From Pelagophyceae sp. CCMP2097 (Eukaryota > Sar > Pelagophyceae), in contig MU657174.1 of the NCBI GenBank assembly GCA_026770575.1, forward strand, positions 1 to 30,850: 30,850 nt of DNA, in the 5' to 3' direction. A model generated the notes under the pieces. It worked only from the letters and a program-made list of their open reading frames with translations. It was not told the DNA's origin and made no database searches. The translations under genes and the position numbers were made by a program. Positions 18,201 through 25,584 of the stretch are shown piece by piece (positions within the stretch are counted from its first letter, which is position 1; each line of letters starts with the position of its first letter).

Positions 18201-20433
18201 TCATGTCGACGATCAGGTCGTCGCCGACGGCGAGCGCCACGCCGCGCTCGCCGTGCGCCGTGCGCACGCGGCCGAAGACGGCGCCGTCGTCATAAAATGC
18301 GCGCGTCGCCATTGCGTACGCCGGTCGGGCCGTACGGCGCTCGTCGTCCCCGAGGTTTTCGAAGCGGCCAGAGTCGCGCCCTTGCTCCTCGTCGTTGACC
18401 TCCTCCTCGTCCGGCGGGGCTTGACCGCCGACCATCGCAGCGTCGTCTGCCGCGGCGGGAAAGCGCGCGAGTCTGAGCGCCGAAGGGAGCGCGAGCGCCC
18501 GGAGGGCCTCGAAGTCGACCTTGACATCGACAGTGAACGCCGTCTTTTCGTCGAGGAGCCGGACGATGCGTTCGAAAGGCGCATTGTTGGTCGCGGAGAT
18601 GGCACCGTGGAGGATCACGTCGACGAGCGTGGCCGCGGGCATGTGCATGGCGTGCGCGCGGAGCACGCGCGTGTCGTGGACGCCGCCCGGCTTTGCGATC
18701 ATCCCGCGGAGCAGCGCTAAAGCCCAGCGGTCCGAGAGCACGTCGCGCTTGCGGCCGTCGACGATGCACCGCAGCGAAACGCCGCCCAACTCGACGCCGC
18801 TGCGCGCCTCGATGCGGACGGCGAAGCCCTGGACTAGACCGCAGAGCGCATCGCCCTCCCAGCGCGTACACGTCGCCACCAGCCCCTCGCTCGACGCGGC
18901 CGCGGAGTAGCAGCGGGCGAGGAGCACCGCGCCCGGCGCACCGTCCTCCGTCTGCGGACCCTTGCCGCTGGCGGTGGCGTCTTCGGCGTCGTCTTCGATG
19001 GCGACCCTTGCGGTTTCGGAGACGCTCGCGGCCTCGTCGACGTTCATCGCCGCCGGATCGGCGTCTTCGGTCCCGGCCGCCGACGGCGCGTGCCCGCCGA
19101 GGAACGACGCGGCGGCGGCGTCCATCGTCGCCATAGCGCAGCGGCCGCCCGCGCGGCCGAGGGCCGCGCCGAGGCCGAGCGCGCGCGCCCAGCCGTCGTC
19201 GCGCGAGCGGAAGATCCAACCACGCTCCGCGTCGCGCGCCACGAGCGTGCGCGCGCCGTCGGCCCACGTCGCGACGAGGCGCCGGCCGTCGTCCGTCGAA
19301 ACGAGCGAACGCAGCTCCAACGCAGCCGCAGACTCCAGCGCCGAGCGCAGCGACGCCTCGATGAGCGTTTCCTCGGTCGCGGCGAGTGGCGCGGCCGCGG
19401 TGAGCGGCGCGGCTGCCGTGGCAAGCGGCGCGGCCCCCGCAGCAAGCGGCGCGGCCTCTGCGATGACTGGCGCGGCCGCCGTTACGAGCAGTGCATCCGC
19501 CGCGGCGACCGGTGCATCCACCGTGGCGAGCATTGCATCCGCCGTTACGAGCGGTACATCCGCCGCAGCGAGCAGTGCATCCGCAATGGCGAGCGGCTTC
19601 GACGCCTCTTCGAAAGCCGGCGCCAAGCAGCCAGCTGCCGCCGTGGGAGCGGGAGCGGGAGCGGCCACGGCAGCAGTAGCGGTTGTGGTAGCGGGGGTGG
19701 ACGCGACAGCTGCAGCCGCCGCGGACGATGCGAATTCTTCGCATTCAAAGTACTGCGTCAACTCGTCCTCCGTCCATACGTCCGTGGATGGTCCGTCCGT
19801 GGATGGTCCGTCCGCGGATGCAAACGAGCCGGCGCGGCGCGGCTGCCTCGGCGTCGCGGCGCCGCGGGCGAGGAGTTCTGTGAGCTCTTCGATTGTCCGT
19901 CGCGCGTCGGCCAAGTCGGCCCGGAGCCGATCCTCCGGCGAGACGGCCGGTGCGACCAGGCGCTGCGGCGCACCGGCGGTGCGCGAGGTGGCGCGTGAGA
20001 TGGCCGGCGTCACGACGGCGTCGCACGCGGCGGCGTCGCGGTCCGGGGCCTCGTAAAGTTCGAACGCCTCGAGTTCGAATGCTTCGTCGTCTTTCTCGAA
20101 GGCGAAGACGCCCTTAAAGGCGTCGAGTCTGCGCGGCGAGAGGACGATGTTATCGCCGAGGCCGAGTTCGGCTTCTTCGCCGACGCCGAGGCGGCGGACG
20201 GCCCCCGACGCGCTGCGCACGGCTGTAATGTTCTGGCCGAGCGACCGGAGCCAGACTTGGGCGTTTCGCAGCGTGACCTCGCACTGCCTGCGCGAGACCA
20301 AAGGCGACGCGACGCCGAGCGGAACGGAGCCCTCGCGGCCGAGGACCCACGAAGACCCGACGAGGTCGTGCCTGGCGCCGTCGTCTTCATCGCATCGACG
20401 CAGAGTCAGCGTCCCGTGCCACGCGCCGGCCAT
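15199..20433 (-). CDS. Very large FHA-domain nuclear protein with Cys-rich module
   Basis: One uninterrupted frame of about 1,744 residues from the ATG at 20433. The frame is open a further 46 codons upstream without an ATG. Residues about 20-95 are an FHA domain, a phosphothreonine-binding fold: WVLGREG (32-33), SPLVSRRQCEV (44-52, Gln where the usual S-R-x-H has His) and LGQNIT (N68). A coiled stretch follows (LADARRTIEELTELLA), then an Ala-rich repeat region. A cysteine cluster near 895-935 (DCDCEGEF, CPCRSRYCCGDCGE, CECGEE) probably binds zinc. The second half is Ala/Leu-rich helical, like a HEAT or armadillo solenoid. The end carries KRPAATSEGDSNKKAR, a good bipartite nuclear signal, and VIDLT, a textbook SUMO-interacting motif. 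Role inferred: nuclear phospho- and SUMO-dependent scaffold, perhaps in DNA-damage or chromatin signalling. No catalytic domain was recognised. Confidence 0.75.
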   Translation of the reverse strand: MAGAWHGTLTLRRCDEDDGARHDLVGSSWVLGREGSVPLGVASPLVSRRQCEVTLRNAQVWLRSLGQNITAVRSASGAVRRLGVGEEAELGLGDNIVLSPRRLDAFKGVFAFEKDDEAFELEAFELYEAPDRDAAACDAVVTPAISRATSRTAGAPQRLVAPAVSPEDRLRADLADARRTIEELTELLARGAATPRQPRRAGSFASADGPSTDGPSTDVWTEDELTQYFECEEFASSAAAAAVASTPATTTATAAVAAPAPAPTAAAGCLAPAFEEASKPLAIADALLAAADVPLVTADAMLATVDAPVAAADALLVTAAAPVIAEAAPLAAGAAPLATAAAPLTAAAPLAATEETLIEASLRSALESAAALELRSLVSTDDGRRLVATWADGARTLVARDAERGWIFRSRDDGWARALGLGAALGRAGGRCAMATMDAAAASFLGGHAPSAAGTEDADPAAMNVDEAASVSETARVAIEDDAEDATASGKGPQTEDGAPGAVLLARCYSAAASSEGLVATCTRWEGDALCGLVQGFAVRIEARSGVELGGVSLRCIVDGRKRDVLSDRWALALLRGMIAKPGGVHDTRVLRAHAMHMPAATLVDVILHGAISATNNAPFERIVRLLDEKTAFTVDVKVDFEALRALALPSALRLARFPAAADDAAMVGGQAPPDEEEVNDEEQGRDSGRFENLGDDERRTARPAYAMATRAFYDDGAVFGRVRTAHGERGVALAVGDDLIVDMTRTWTSVSWHGPLLPPTQLAFARLLRGSGAVNVGAVRSALGEKSHIELADMALDVAFHADTDRSSLDVILPAALRAAADAVGNGTTWPTPKAAFLAPLEKFLLRAGGEGATEEAAHKFASSGLDAISDSFWETQSRRDGARSDWVNGEDCDCEGEFRDYDRGECPCRSRYCCGDCGERELDEPECECGEEAHPELDGEAFLQRRIAALFDRDLLAERAVPDGLALAVDLGCAKACAEWLNRSKPEAFLKASLEAFLAAPSDAFEAALSRAVQETLGRLEAKARAAAARGDVDLFARLLVVWPTVEALLHAMGLAADAEADPGFVRLMAAVDAAVTGLEEALFNDARIDGASASLRLAVNVGWLVDGWPVAARALERAAIEAAPFRRWQGLVSLALDVARNADAPPALEARTRDAVVSLASKRLGDDPSGAVSLLRRCAGEAWLTAAHSATALAATQQRLGTAAPAQWRDLCALALDLARLPAAASSRAAALGAVAAAVKAKLLGIPSAAGSDAEAFTFAAAVARDVASDAPEHFAVPLEAFRAAPALAAKQEDYVRRRWEALATLALAVAQSPGAPPALLHATLDAVVSHCALVLGSAEATEASFNSAALLVHTAVACAAARPEDLAAACAPFLAAAPCGVAVVPFLDAAPSLAPARWCALATLALAAAAHLNAPPALLVAALAIFGRGGVALDGAAADALVDRLAPLDAAAATALAVDALKRKPDDAAARVRVARVLLSVGSDEEVVAFVDSHCTRVSRRFSESIKRGLPHAPKPPPSPYGRSVTLPTVASFEALVRAEHAVLRAVVAPAYADAEWLFSLVKASGRSLDGPAWKLHKCGYDVSTDWSDRLNKEILVLIKMQQKQVCTSTHARADLSFRCGCCLAAVDPGVRALARLRAAVTVVSAGPVFDEKPWLPFLDGLAVAARAALPRRTQEWWAPLLNQLARHKPAGLADYLDKAMKLTPAETAAGAPGAAKRPAATSEGDSNKKARCGDVIDLT
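19360..19620 (-). repeat. Degenerate Ala-rich coding minisatellite
   Basis: Within the FHA protein the sequence encodes a run of imperfect units of about 7-12 residues, such as ADALLAAADVPLVTADAML and APLAAGAAPLATAAAPL. The DNA shows recurrent GGCGCGGCC and GTGCATCCGCC blocks. It forms a flexible or helical Ala-rich spacer between the FHA half and the rest. Confidence 0.65.
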
Positions 20434-20741
20434 GCTGGGCCGCGAACCACGCTCGGCGCCCGTCGGAGGGGCGCTCCGGGACTCGTGTTTTGAACGACTT
20501 GGAGAACCAACGTTTCGTCGATTCCGAATTGATTCTGGACCGATGGATATCGAGGCTTGCTTCAAATCCACCCTCGACCTCGCACTTCACGTCGCAACGT
20601 GCGACACCGCAACCCACCCAGGGTGGATTTTAAGCAAGCAACCCATGCATGAACCCTCGCAGTGCGTGCATCAGACGGGAGACGCGAATAGTCGAAGATG
20701 TTACTCGACTTTAAGAACGGCCCCGCCTGCGCCGTCGCCGC
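20434..20741. other. Intergenic region upstream of FHA gene
   Basis: About 308 bp between the stop of the low-complexity gene and the ATG of the FHA gene, both on the minus strand. It contains the foldback element described separately and presumably the FHA promoter. Nothing else is recognisable. Confidence 0.4.
20555..20644. repeat. Foldback element containing 34-bp repeat copy B
   Basis: Bases 20555-20574 and 20620-20639 are inverted repeats of 20 bp with one mismatch, starting GCTTGCTT on the left and ending AAGCAAGC on the right, with a 45-nt spacer. The right arm is part of the 34-bp repeat (20611-20644) that also occurs at 301-334. The element lies in the 5' region of the FHA gene and looks like a miniature foldback (MITE-like) insertion or its remnant. 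Confidence 0.75.
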
Positions 20742-22103
20742 TCACGCGGCGATTTGCTTGCCCTGCGTATTCGCCGCGGGCGCCGCCACGTCGCTGGGCG
20801 CGATGGCCTGGCGCGACTGCTTCTTGTGGAGCCGGAGCCAGCGGAACCCGGCGTGGGCCAGCTTCCGGTGGCGGCTCCAGCGCAGCGAGTGCGATGCCGG
20901 AACGACAGCGGTGGTGGCCCGTGGCGGCGGTGGCGCGGGCCCGGCCGGCGGGCCGTCACCCGTTTCCGTTCTTCGGTGCCCGCCGCGGCCGTCGCCCTGG
21001 TCCGTCGCCCGGGACCCGCGCCGTCCTTCGGTGCCCGCCGCGTCCGTCGCGCTCGGCGCCGGGGCGCCGCTCGGCGTGCCGTCCGCGCCGCCGAGCGGGC
21101 GGCCGGCCGCGGCGAGCCGCCGGACCTGGGCGTCGGAGAGCGCGCCGCCCACGCGGACGCCCTCGCGACCGTCACCGGCCGCGTCTTCTGCGGGTAAAGC
21201 CCACGTGGCGTTGAAGAGGCGGAGGACGACGTCGCGCGCCTCGTCGGCGGTGCACCCGACCTCGGCCGCGACGGCGCGCGACGAGCCCAGCGCCGACGCA
21301 GCCGCGAACGTGAGAAGCGCCGCAGCCGCGCCGGGCGCCGCCGGGGCCGACGGGCTCGTCTGCTCCCGCCGCGGCGCGGTGGTGCGCCTGCGACTGAGGC
21401 CCGCGCGCCGCCCGGCGCCGTCGTCGCGGGCCGCCGCCGCCGGTGCGGGATCCACGGCGCTGGGCGCGTTGCGGCGGCCCGCGCGCGCGTCGAGGCGCGG
21501 CAGCTTGTCGGTCGCTTCCCGTCCGCGCGCGGGGAGTCGGGGCGACCCGGAGGCGGGGAACCGCCGCGGGGCCTCGAGCGCACCCTCGGGGGGCGTCAGC
21601 CGCTCCGGCGGCGTGCGCTGCTGCGGCCGGCGGTCGGCTTCTTCCGCCGCGTCCGCGGGGCCGGCGGCGGCGCGCGGGGGCGAAAGAGCGTGGCCGCGCG
21701 GCTGCGGCGCCGCCGCCGTGCCGTCGCCGGCGAGCGCGGCGCAGAGGCCGTGGCCGCTGCGCGAGAACTTCTCGCTGTCGCCGCTGCGCGAGAACCGCTC
21801 GCGCCGCGGCCGCCGCGGACTCTCGGTCGCCGCCGAGAGCTCCGGAGCGCTTCGCTCGTCGGCCGCCGGCGGCGCGGCCGCCGGCGGCGCGGCGGCGCGC
21901 TCGGCCGTGCGCGCCTCGGCCCCGGCGAGGTCCGATGCATCCGCTGGCGGCTTGCGCCGCACGCGCCGGATGGGCACGCCCGCGGCGCCCCGCGCGGCGG
22001 CGCCCAGCGGCGCCAGCGCCGGCGCGCCGCGGCGCGGCGGCCCGCCCGCGCCGCCGCCGCCGCCGTCGGGCCCCATCAGACCCAGCGAGCCATCCATGCC
22101 CAT
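20742..22103 (-). CDS. Low-complexity hypothetical protein with a UBA-like helical segment
   Basis: An uninterrupted 453-residue frame with ATG at 22103, reading MGMDGSLGLMGPDGGGGGAG. Most of it is Ala/Pro/Arg/Gly-rich and likely disordered. A short motif is duplicated as RERFSRSG and SEKFSRSG. Residues about 270-315 (ALGSSRAVAAEVGCTADEAR, then DVVLRLFNATWALP) could form three short helices, reminiscent of a UBA domain, though the match is weak. The C terminus is basic (SLRWSRHRKLAHAGFRWLRL, then HKKQSRQAIA). The opposite strand is also open for 522 codons from 20698 with an ATG, so the coding strand is not beyond doubt; I prefer minus because of the helix-forming segment. No function assigned. 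Confidence 0.45.
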   Translation of the reverse strand: MGMDGSLGLMGPDGGGGGAGGPPRRGAPALAPLGAAARGAAGVPIRRVRRKPPADASDLAGAEARTAERAAAPPAAAPPAADERSAPELSAATESPRRPRRERFSRSGDSEKFSRSGHGLCAALAGDGTAAAPQPRGHALSPPRAAAGPADAAEEADRRPQQRTPPERLTPPEGALEAPRRFPASGSPRLPARGREATDKLPRLDARAGRRNAPSAVDPAPAAAARDDGAGRRAGLSRRRTTAPRREQTSPSAPAAPGAAAALLTFAAASALGSSRAVAAEVGCTADEARDVVLRLFNATWALPAEDAAGDGREGVRVGGALSDAQVRRLAAAGRPLGGADGTPSGAPAPSATDAAGTEGRRGSRATDQGDGRGGHRRTETGDGPPAGPAPPPPRATTAVVPASHSLRWSRHRKLAHAGFRWLRLHKKQSRQAIAPSDVAAPAANTQGKQIAA

Positions 22104-22828
22104 CGCGCGCGGGTCCGCGCCGCCGCGAAGGGCAGACAGAGGGCTCCAATTCGGCCAGGTATGTAGGTCGAGCCGTCGACTCAGGGGAGTCCACTGGTCA
22201 GCTGGGACCAGTCAACATCGCTTCCCAACTTTTGGGCACAGCGGGTTCACGGGCTCCCAAACTTGATCTAATCTCATTCAGCGTCATTTTGGGGCGTTTG
22301 ATTGAGACCCGAAGGGTCCTTGCCGTTTATTCAACGTCAGTTTACGGCAAGGGCCCTTCGGGTCCTTTGATTGAAGGATTACCAGGGGCAATTATGTCTG
22401 TCTGTCCGTCCGTCTATCTGTTTGTCTGTCGCCCAGCAAATCCGAGGTTCCACCTTTGGGAAGAATAAGGCAGCAACTCGGCCGATTTAGCGATTCGTGG
22501 TTGATGCGATTGCTAAAATTGGGAGTGGAGGTCGAGCAGGAGCCTCATTGGAATCATCATAGAAGAAGTTTTTGGTCACAAGTTAGAATCTGGTCGGCCG
22601 CAAAAAAAAGAAAAAATAAATAGCTCAATAAGAAATAAAATAATAAAAATAAAGATAAGGAGGATTTGAAAGTTCAGCGATTAGTTAAATAATTTCAATT
22701 ATTTACGTGGGCATTGCAATGGGATTTGGCTGTATCCTTCGGGTCCTCCGTGTGCCTCCGACGCGCTCTTGTAATAGGAATTATGAAATTTTGCCAAGAT
22801 CCCCGAGGTTTGGCCCGGAATCTTCCCG
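22104..22828. other. Intergenic region with hairpin element and AT-rich tract
   Basis: About 725 bp between the divergent low-complexity and RelA/SpoT-like genes. It contains a long hairpin flanked by direct repeats (22297-22374) and a markedly AT-rich tract around 22600-22705 with A-runs and TAAAATAATAAAAATAAAG. The motif CCTTCGGGTCCT occurs at 22355-22366 and again at 22736-22747. No coding frame here is convincing, although 5' exons of the downstream gene may be present. Confidence 0.5.
22297..22374. mobile_element. Miniature hairpin element flanked by 9-bp direct repeats
   Basis: Arms 22306-22326 and 22344-22364 are 21-bp inverted repeats with one mismatch, beginning GACCCGAAGG and ending CCTTCGGGTC, around a 17-nt loop. 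TTTGATTGA stands immediately before the left arm (22297-22305) and again one base after the right arm (22366-22374). A stem flanked by a 9-bp direct repeat is what a tiny MITE with target-site duplication would leave. A strong RNA hairpin or terminator is an alternative. Confidence 0.6.
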
Positions 22829-25584
22829 TTGTCACGGTGTGCACCTCGTCACCCCGATGCGGGCGCTGCCACGGACGGGGAGCCCCGGCTCGCGGGCGAC
22901 GCTGGGACGGACGGAGAGCAAAAACGAATCGCGGGCGACGCTGGGACGGACGGGGAGCAAAAGAGACTCGCGGGCGACGCTGGCCGCGGCACGGACGGGG
23001 AGCACCGGCGACTCGTGGGCGACGCTGGTAACGCGGATCACCGGCGGCTCGTGGAAGACACTGGCACGGGCAGCCTGTTGATTTTAGCAGCCTCAGCCTC
23101 GGTGGAGTGCATCACAGAAGAAGAAGGGAGCACCGGCAAATCGCGGAAGACGCTGCCAGGGACGCGGAGCAGCCTCTACTCGCCGAGTGCCGAGTTTGAG
23201 GAGATGCTCAAGGCGCCGTTCCCCTGCGAGGCCGTCGCGCGCGAGCACTTTGTCGAGGGTGCAAACGACTGGCGCGGGCAGCCGCGCCTGTTCTGCGCGG
23301 CGTGCGGCGCCGGCCCCGCGGCGCGCTGGGGCAGCGGACAGCAGTGGTTGGAGGTTGCCGAGCTTGCGGCCATGACCCTCGCCTTGGGCGTCGTCGAGGT
23401 CGAAAATCCATGGCTCCTCTTCTGCTTCCTCGTCTCCTGCGCGACGATCGCGGCCTGCAACATCGTCGACGCCTTGGTCTCGAGCCGCCACAAGAATGGC
23501 GCGGTCGTCGCAACCTTTTTCCTCGGCGGTATCACCGTCGTCCTCGTCGCAATGGCGCGGACGACGCGTCTGATCGAGGCCAACGAGCGCTGCGCCCTCA
23601 AGTTCCGGAACGCGACGACAGGCCTGCCTCGCGGGCGTCGCCGACTGCAAGCGTGGGCCCGAGTCGACACCCAAGGTCGTCGCGGCGGCGCACCGCCAGC
23701 CGACGTCGGACATTTGCAGGGTCTACGCGCTGGCGCGCGAGCATGTGCCGCGGTACGCGCGGCTCCTCGGCTGCCTGGCGACGCCCAGGAGCGCCCGCGT
23801 CGCATCGGCCCTAATGGTGAAGAAATGCGCGCGCGCGCGGCGCAAGGTCGCGGAGGACAAACGCGCGCGTCCTTCGCCGACCTCGTAGACTGCTACGACG
23901 ACCTCGAGGCGCTCGCCGCGGCGGGCGCAGGCTTCTGCGTCGCCTGCGTCAAGAACCGCTTCCGCGATCCGCGGGCAGGCTACAAGGACCTCAACATCAC
24001 CCTCGCCTTCGACTCGGGCTTCCTCGCCGAGCTCCAAATCAACGTGACCTCGGTCAAGGTCATCAAGGAGACGGCGCACCGCTCCTACGAGCTGTGCCGC
24101 CGCGTCGGCCTCCTCGACGAGGACGACCCGCATTCGATTGTCCGCCCAAAGCCGAACAAGGTGGCTCCCGCGCCGAAATGCGCCGTCGGCGACGCCCTCG
24201 CATCGAACGGCGCCCCCAAGGCGGTGCACGACAAAGGCGACGCGGCCCAGGAATCTTCGGCGCAGCAGTCAGCGGTCCCAATCGGCCTCCGAGCCCTGCT
24301 CGTCGTCGTCCGCTTCTCCATGGCATGGCTCTCGTGCATCTACGCCGTCTTGTACCTCGACGGCGCCGTGAACATCAGCCCGTTCTTCCACTACTACGGC
24401 GTCTCGAAGGACTTGGTCTACGTCGTCAAGGGTGATGGCATCGACTAGGCAGCGCAGTACCCCGGTGGCTCTGGACGCTCTGCTTGGCCCCGCCCTGGGT
24501 CATCCTCTCCGTGCTCCTGCTCTGCGACGCGTACCGCAGCCTTCCCGAGCGGTACGCGTGCGTGCTCGGCGTCTGCTTCGCCCTGACCCTGCCGCAGTGC
24601 TACCTGCCCATCGCCGCCGCCGCAGTAGTCTTCTTCATCTTTGGCCGCAAGTTGGCGCGGCGGTCGCGCGCGGCCGCGCTCTACGCCAAGTACCTGGGCG
24701 TCAACGGCTACTACGTGAGTTCAATGTCGCACGAGGCGGACCGATCCGGGATCGGAAGTCAGGAAGATGGGCGAGGACGGGACGTTAGGCTCCTCGTGAC
24801 GCAGACGCTCACCGTCTCGCTCGCCGCGGTCTTCAAGGTCCCCGCGTCGACGCGCGCGCCGTGCAAGTGCCGCCACGGCACCCTCCGGAGCAGCCGGCGC
24901 GTCGAGGCCGGCGCGCGAGCGCTGTACATCCGCGGCGGCCTGCGGCTCCAAATCTCGCGGGACGCGCACGCGCCCATTCGGGCCCTGCGCGCGGGCGCCT
25001 TTGACGGCCTGCAGGAATTCATCGTCAAGCTCTGGTTCGAGGGTACCAGGGCCGGAAGAACGCGTTTGACGACGTCTCTGCGGGACCTGACCAACCTCCG
25101 CGAGCTCGTCTTAGTGCATCACCGAATAGGCTGCTGTGGCCTCGCCGACCTCCCGGACGACCTCCGGTGCTGCGCCATCCGGCGCGTCAACGAACTCAAG
25201 GGGAGCACCATCGAACCCTTCAAGTACGGACACTGCATCCGGACCTGCAAACGCCACCCAGTTGCCGCCGCCGTGACCTTAAGCTTCTATTTGCACCCTT
25301 CCCAGGAAGGGACCACGACTCTCCGTTGGACTGGATGTGACGAATGTCGGATACGATGGTGTCAGGGTGGCGTTTGTCAACAGGCGGGTGCGTCTCCCAT
25401 GGCTTGGCCGTGCGGAGAAGACGTGATGTGTCAAAGTTATGGAACGTGGATGTTTCGGGAGAGGCGCCAGACGCACAAAGTCGCAGGGCGACGCATCCTG
25501 ATGTTATTCGCGCGCCGCCCGCTCGTCTTCGCCGCACCGGCGTCGCCTCTGGTCGTCGGACGGCGGCCACCCGCGGCGCCTTAG
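22829..25584 (+). CDS. Multi-pass membrane protein with RelA/SpoT-like region and LRR-like tail (ends and frame uncertain)
   Basis: The frame opens near 22829 but has no ATG before 23370, so the true start is unknown. After a 13-residue repeat come transmembrane segments (WLLFCFLVSCATIAACNIV, then VVATFFLGGITVVLVAMA). A helical region best read in a shifted frame at 23622-23885 follows (ACLAGVADCKRGPESTP, then RVYALAREHVPRYARLLGCL). Then comes FADLVDCYDDLEAL, CVKNRFRDPRAGYKDLNITL, FDSGFLAELQIN and KETAHRSYELCR, which resembles the GY-x-D/S-L...ELQI...H..YE core of RelA/SpoT synthetase domains. More membrane helices follow (LRALLVVVRFSMAWL, then LAPPWVILSVLLLCDAYRSL). A clear 48-nt intron lies at 24715-24762. 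The last exon has an LRR-like stretch (LRDLTNLRELVLVHHRIGCC). Enzymatic activity is not established. The stop at 25582-25584 may be beyond the true end. Confidence 0.5.
22871..23064 (+). repeat. Minisatellite of about 39 bp, five degenerate units
   Basis: Units such as 22906-22944 and 22945-22983 are 39 bp and share GACGGACGG(G/A)GAGC and GCGGGCGACGCTGG. The flanking units are 35-45 bp. The period is a multiple of three, and the array is open in two plus-strand frames (TDGEQKRLAGDAG and RTGSKRDSRATLG) and one on the minus strand, so its coding frame cannot be decided from openness. Confidence 0.85.

Noticed and set aside
18290..19744. 484-codon minus-strand frame within the FHA gene
   Set aside because: Shifted-frame shadow of the FHA protein, Arg/Gly/Cys repetitive and without domain features.
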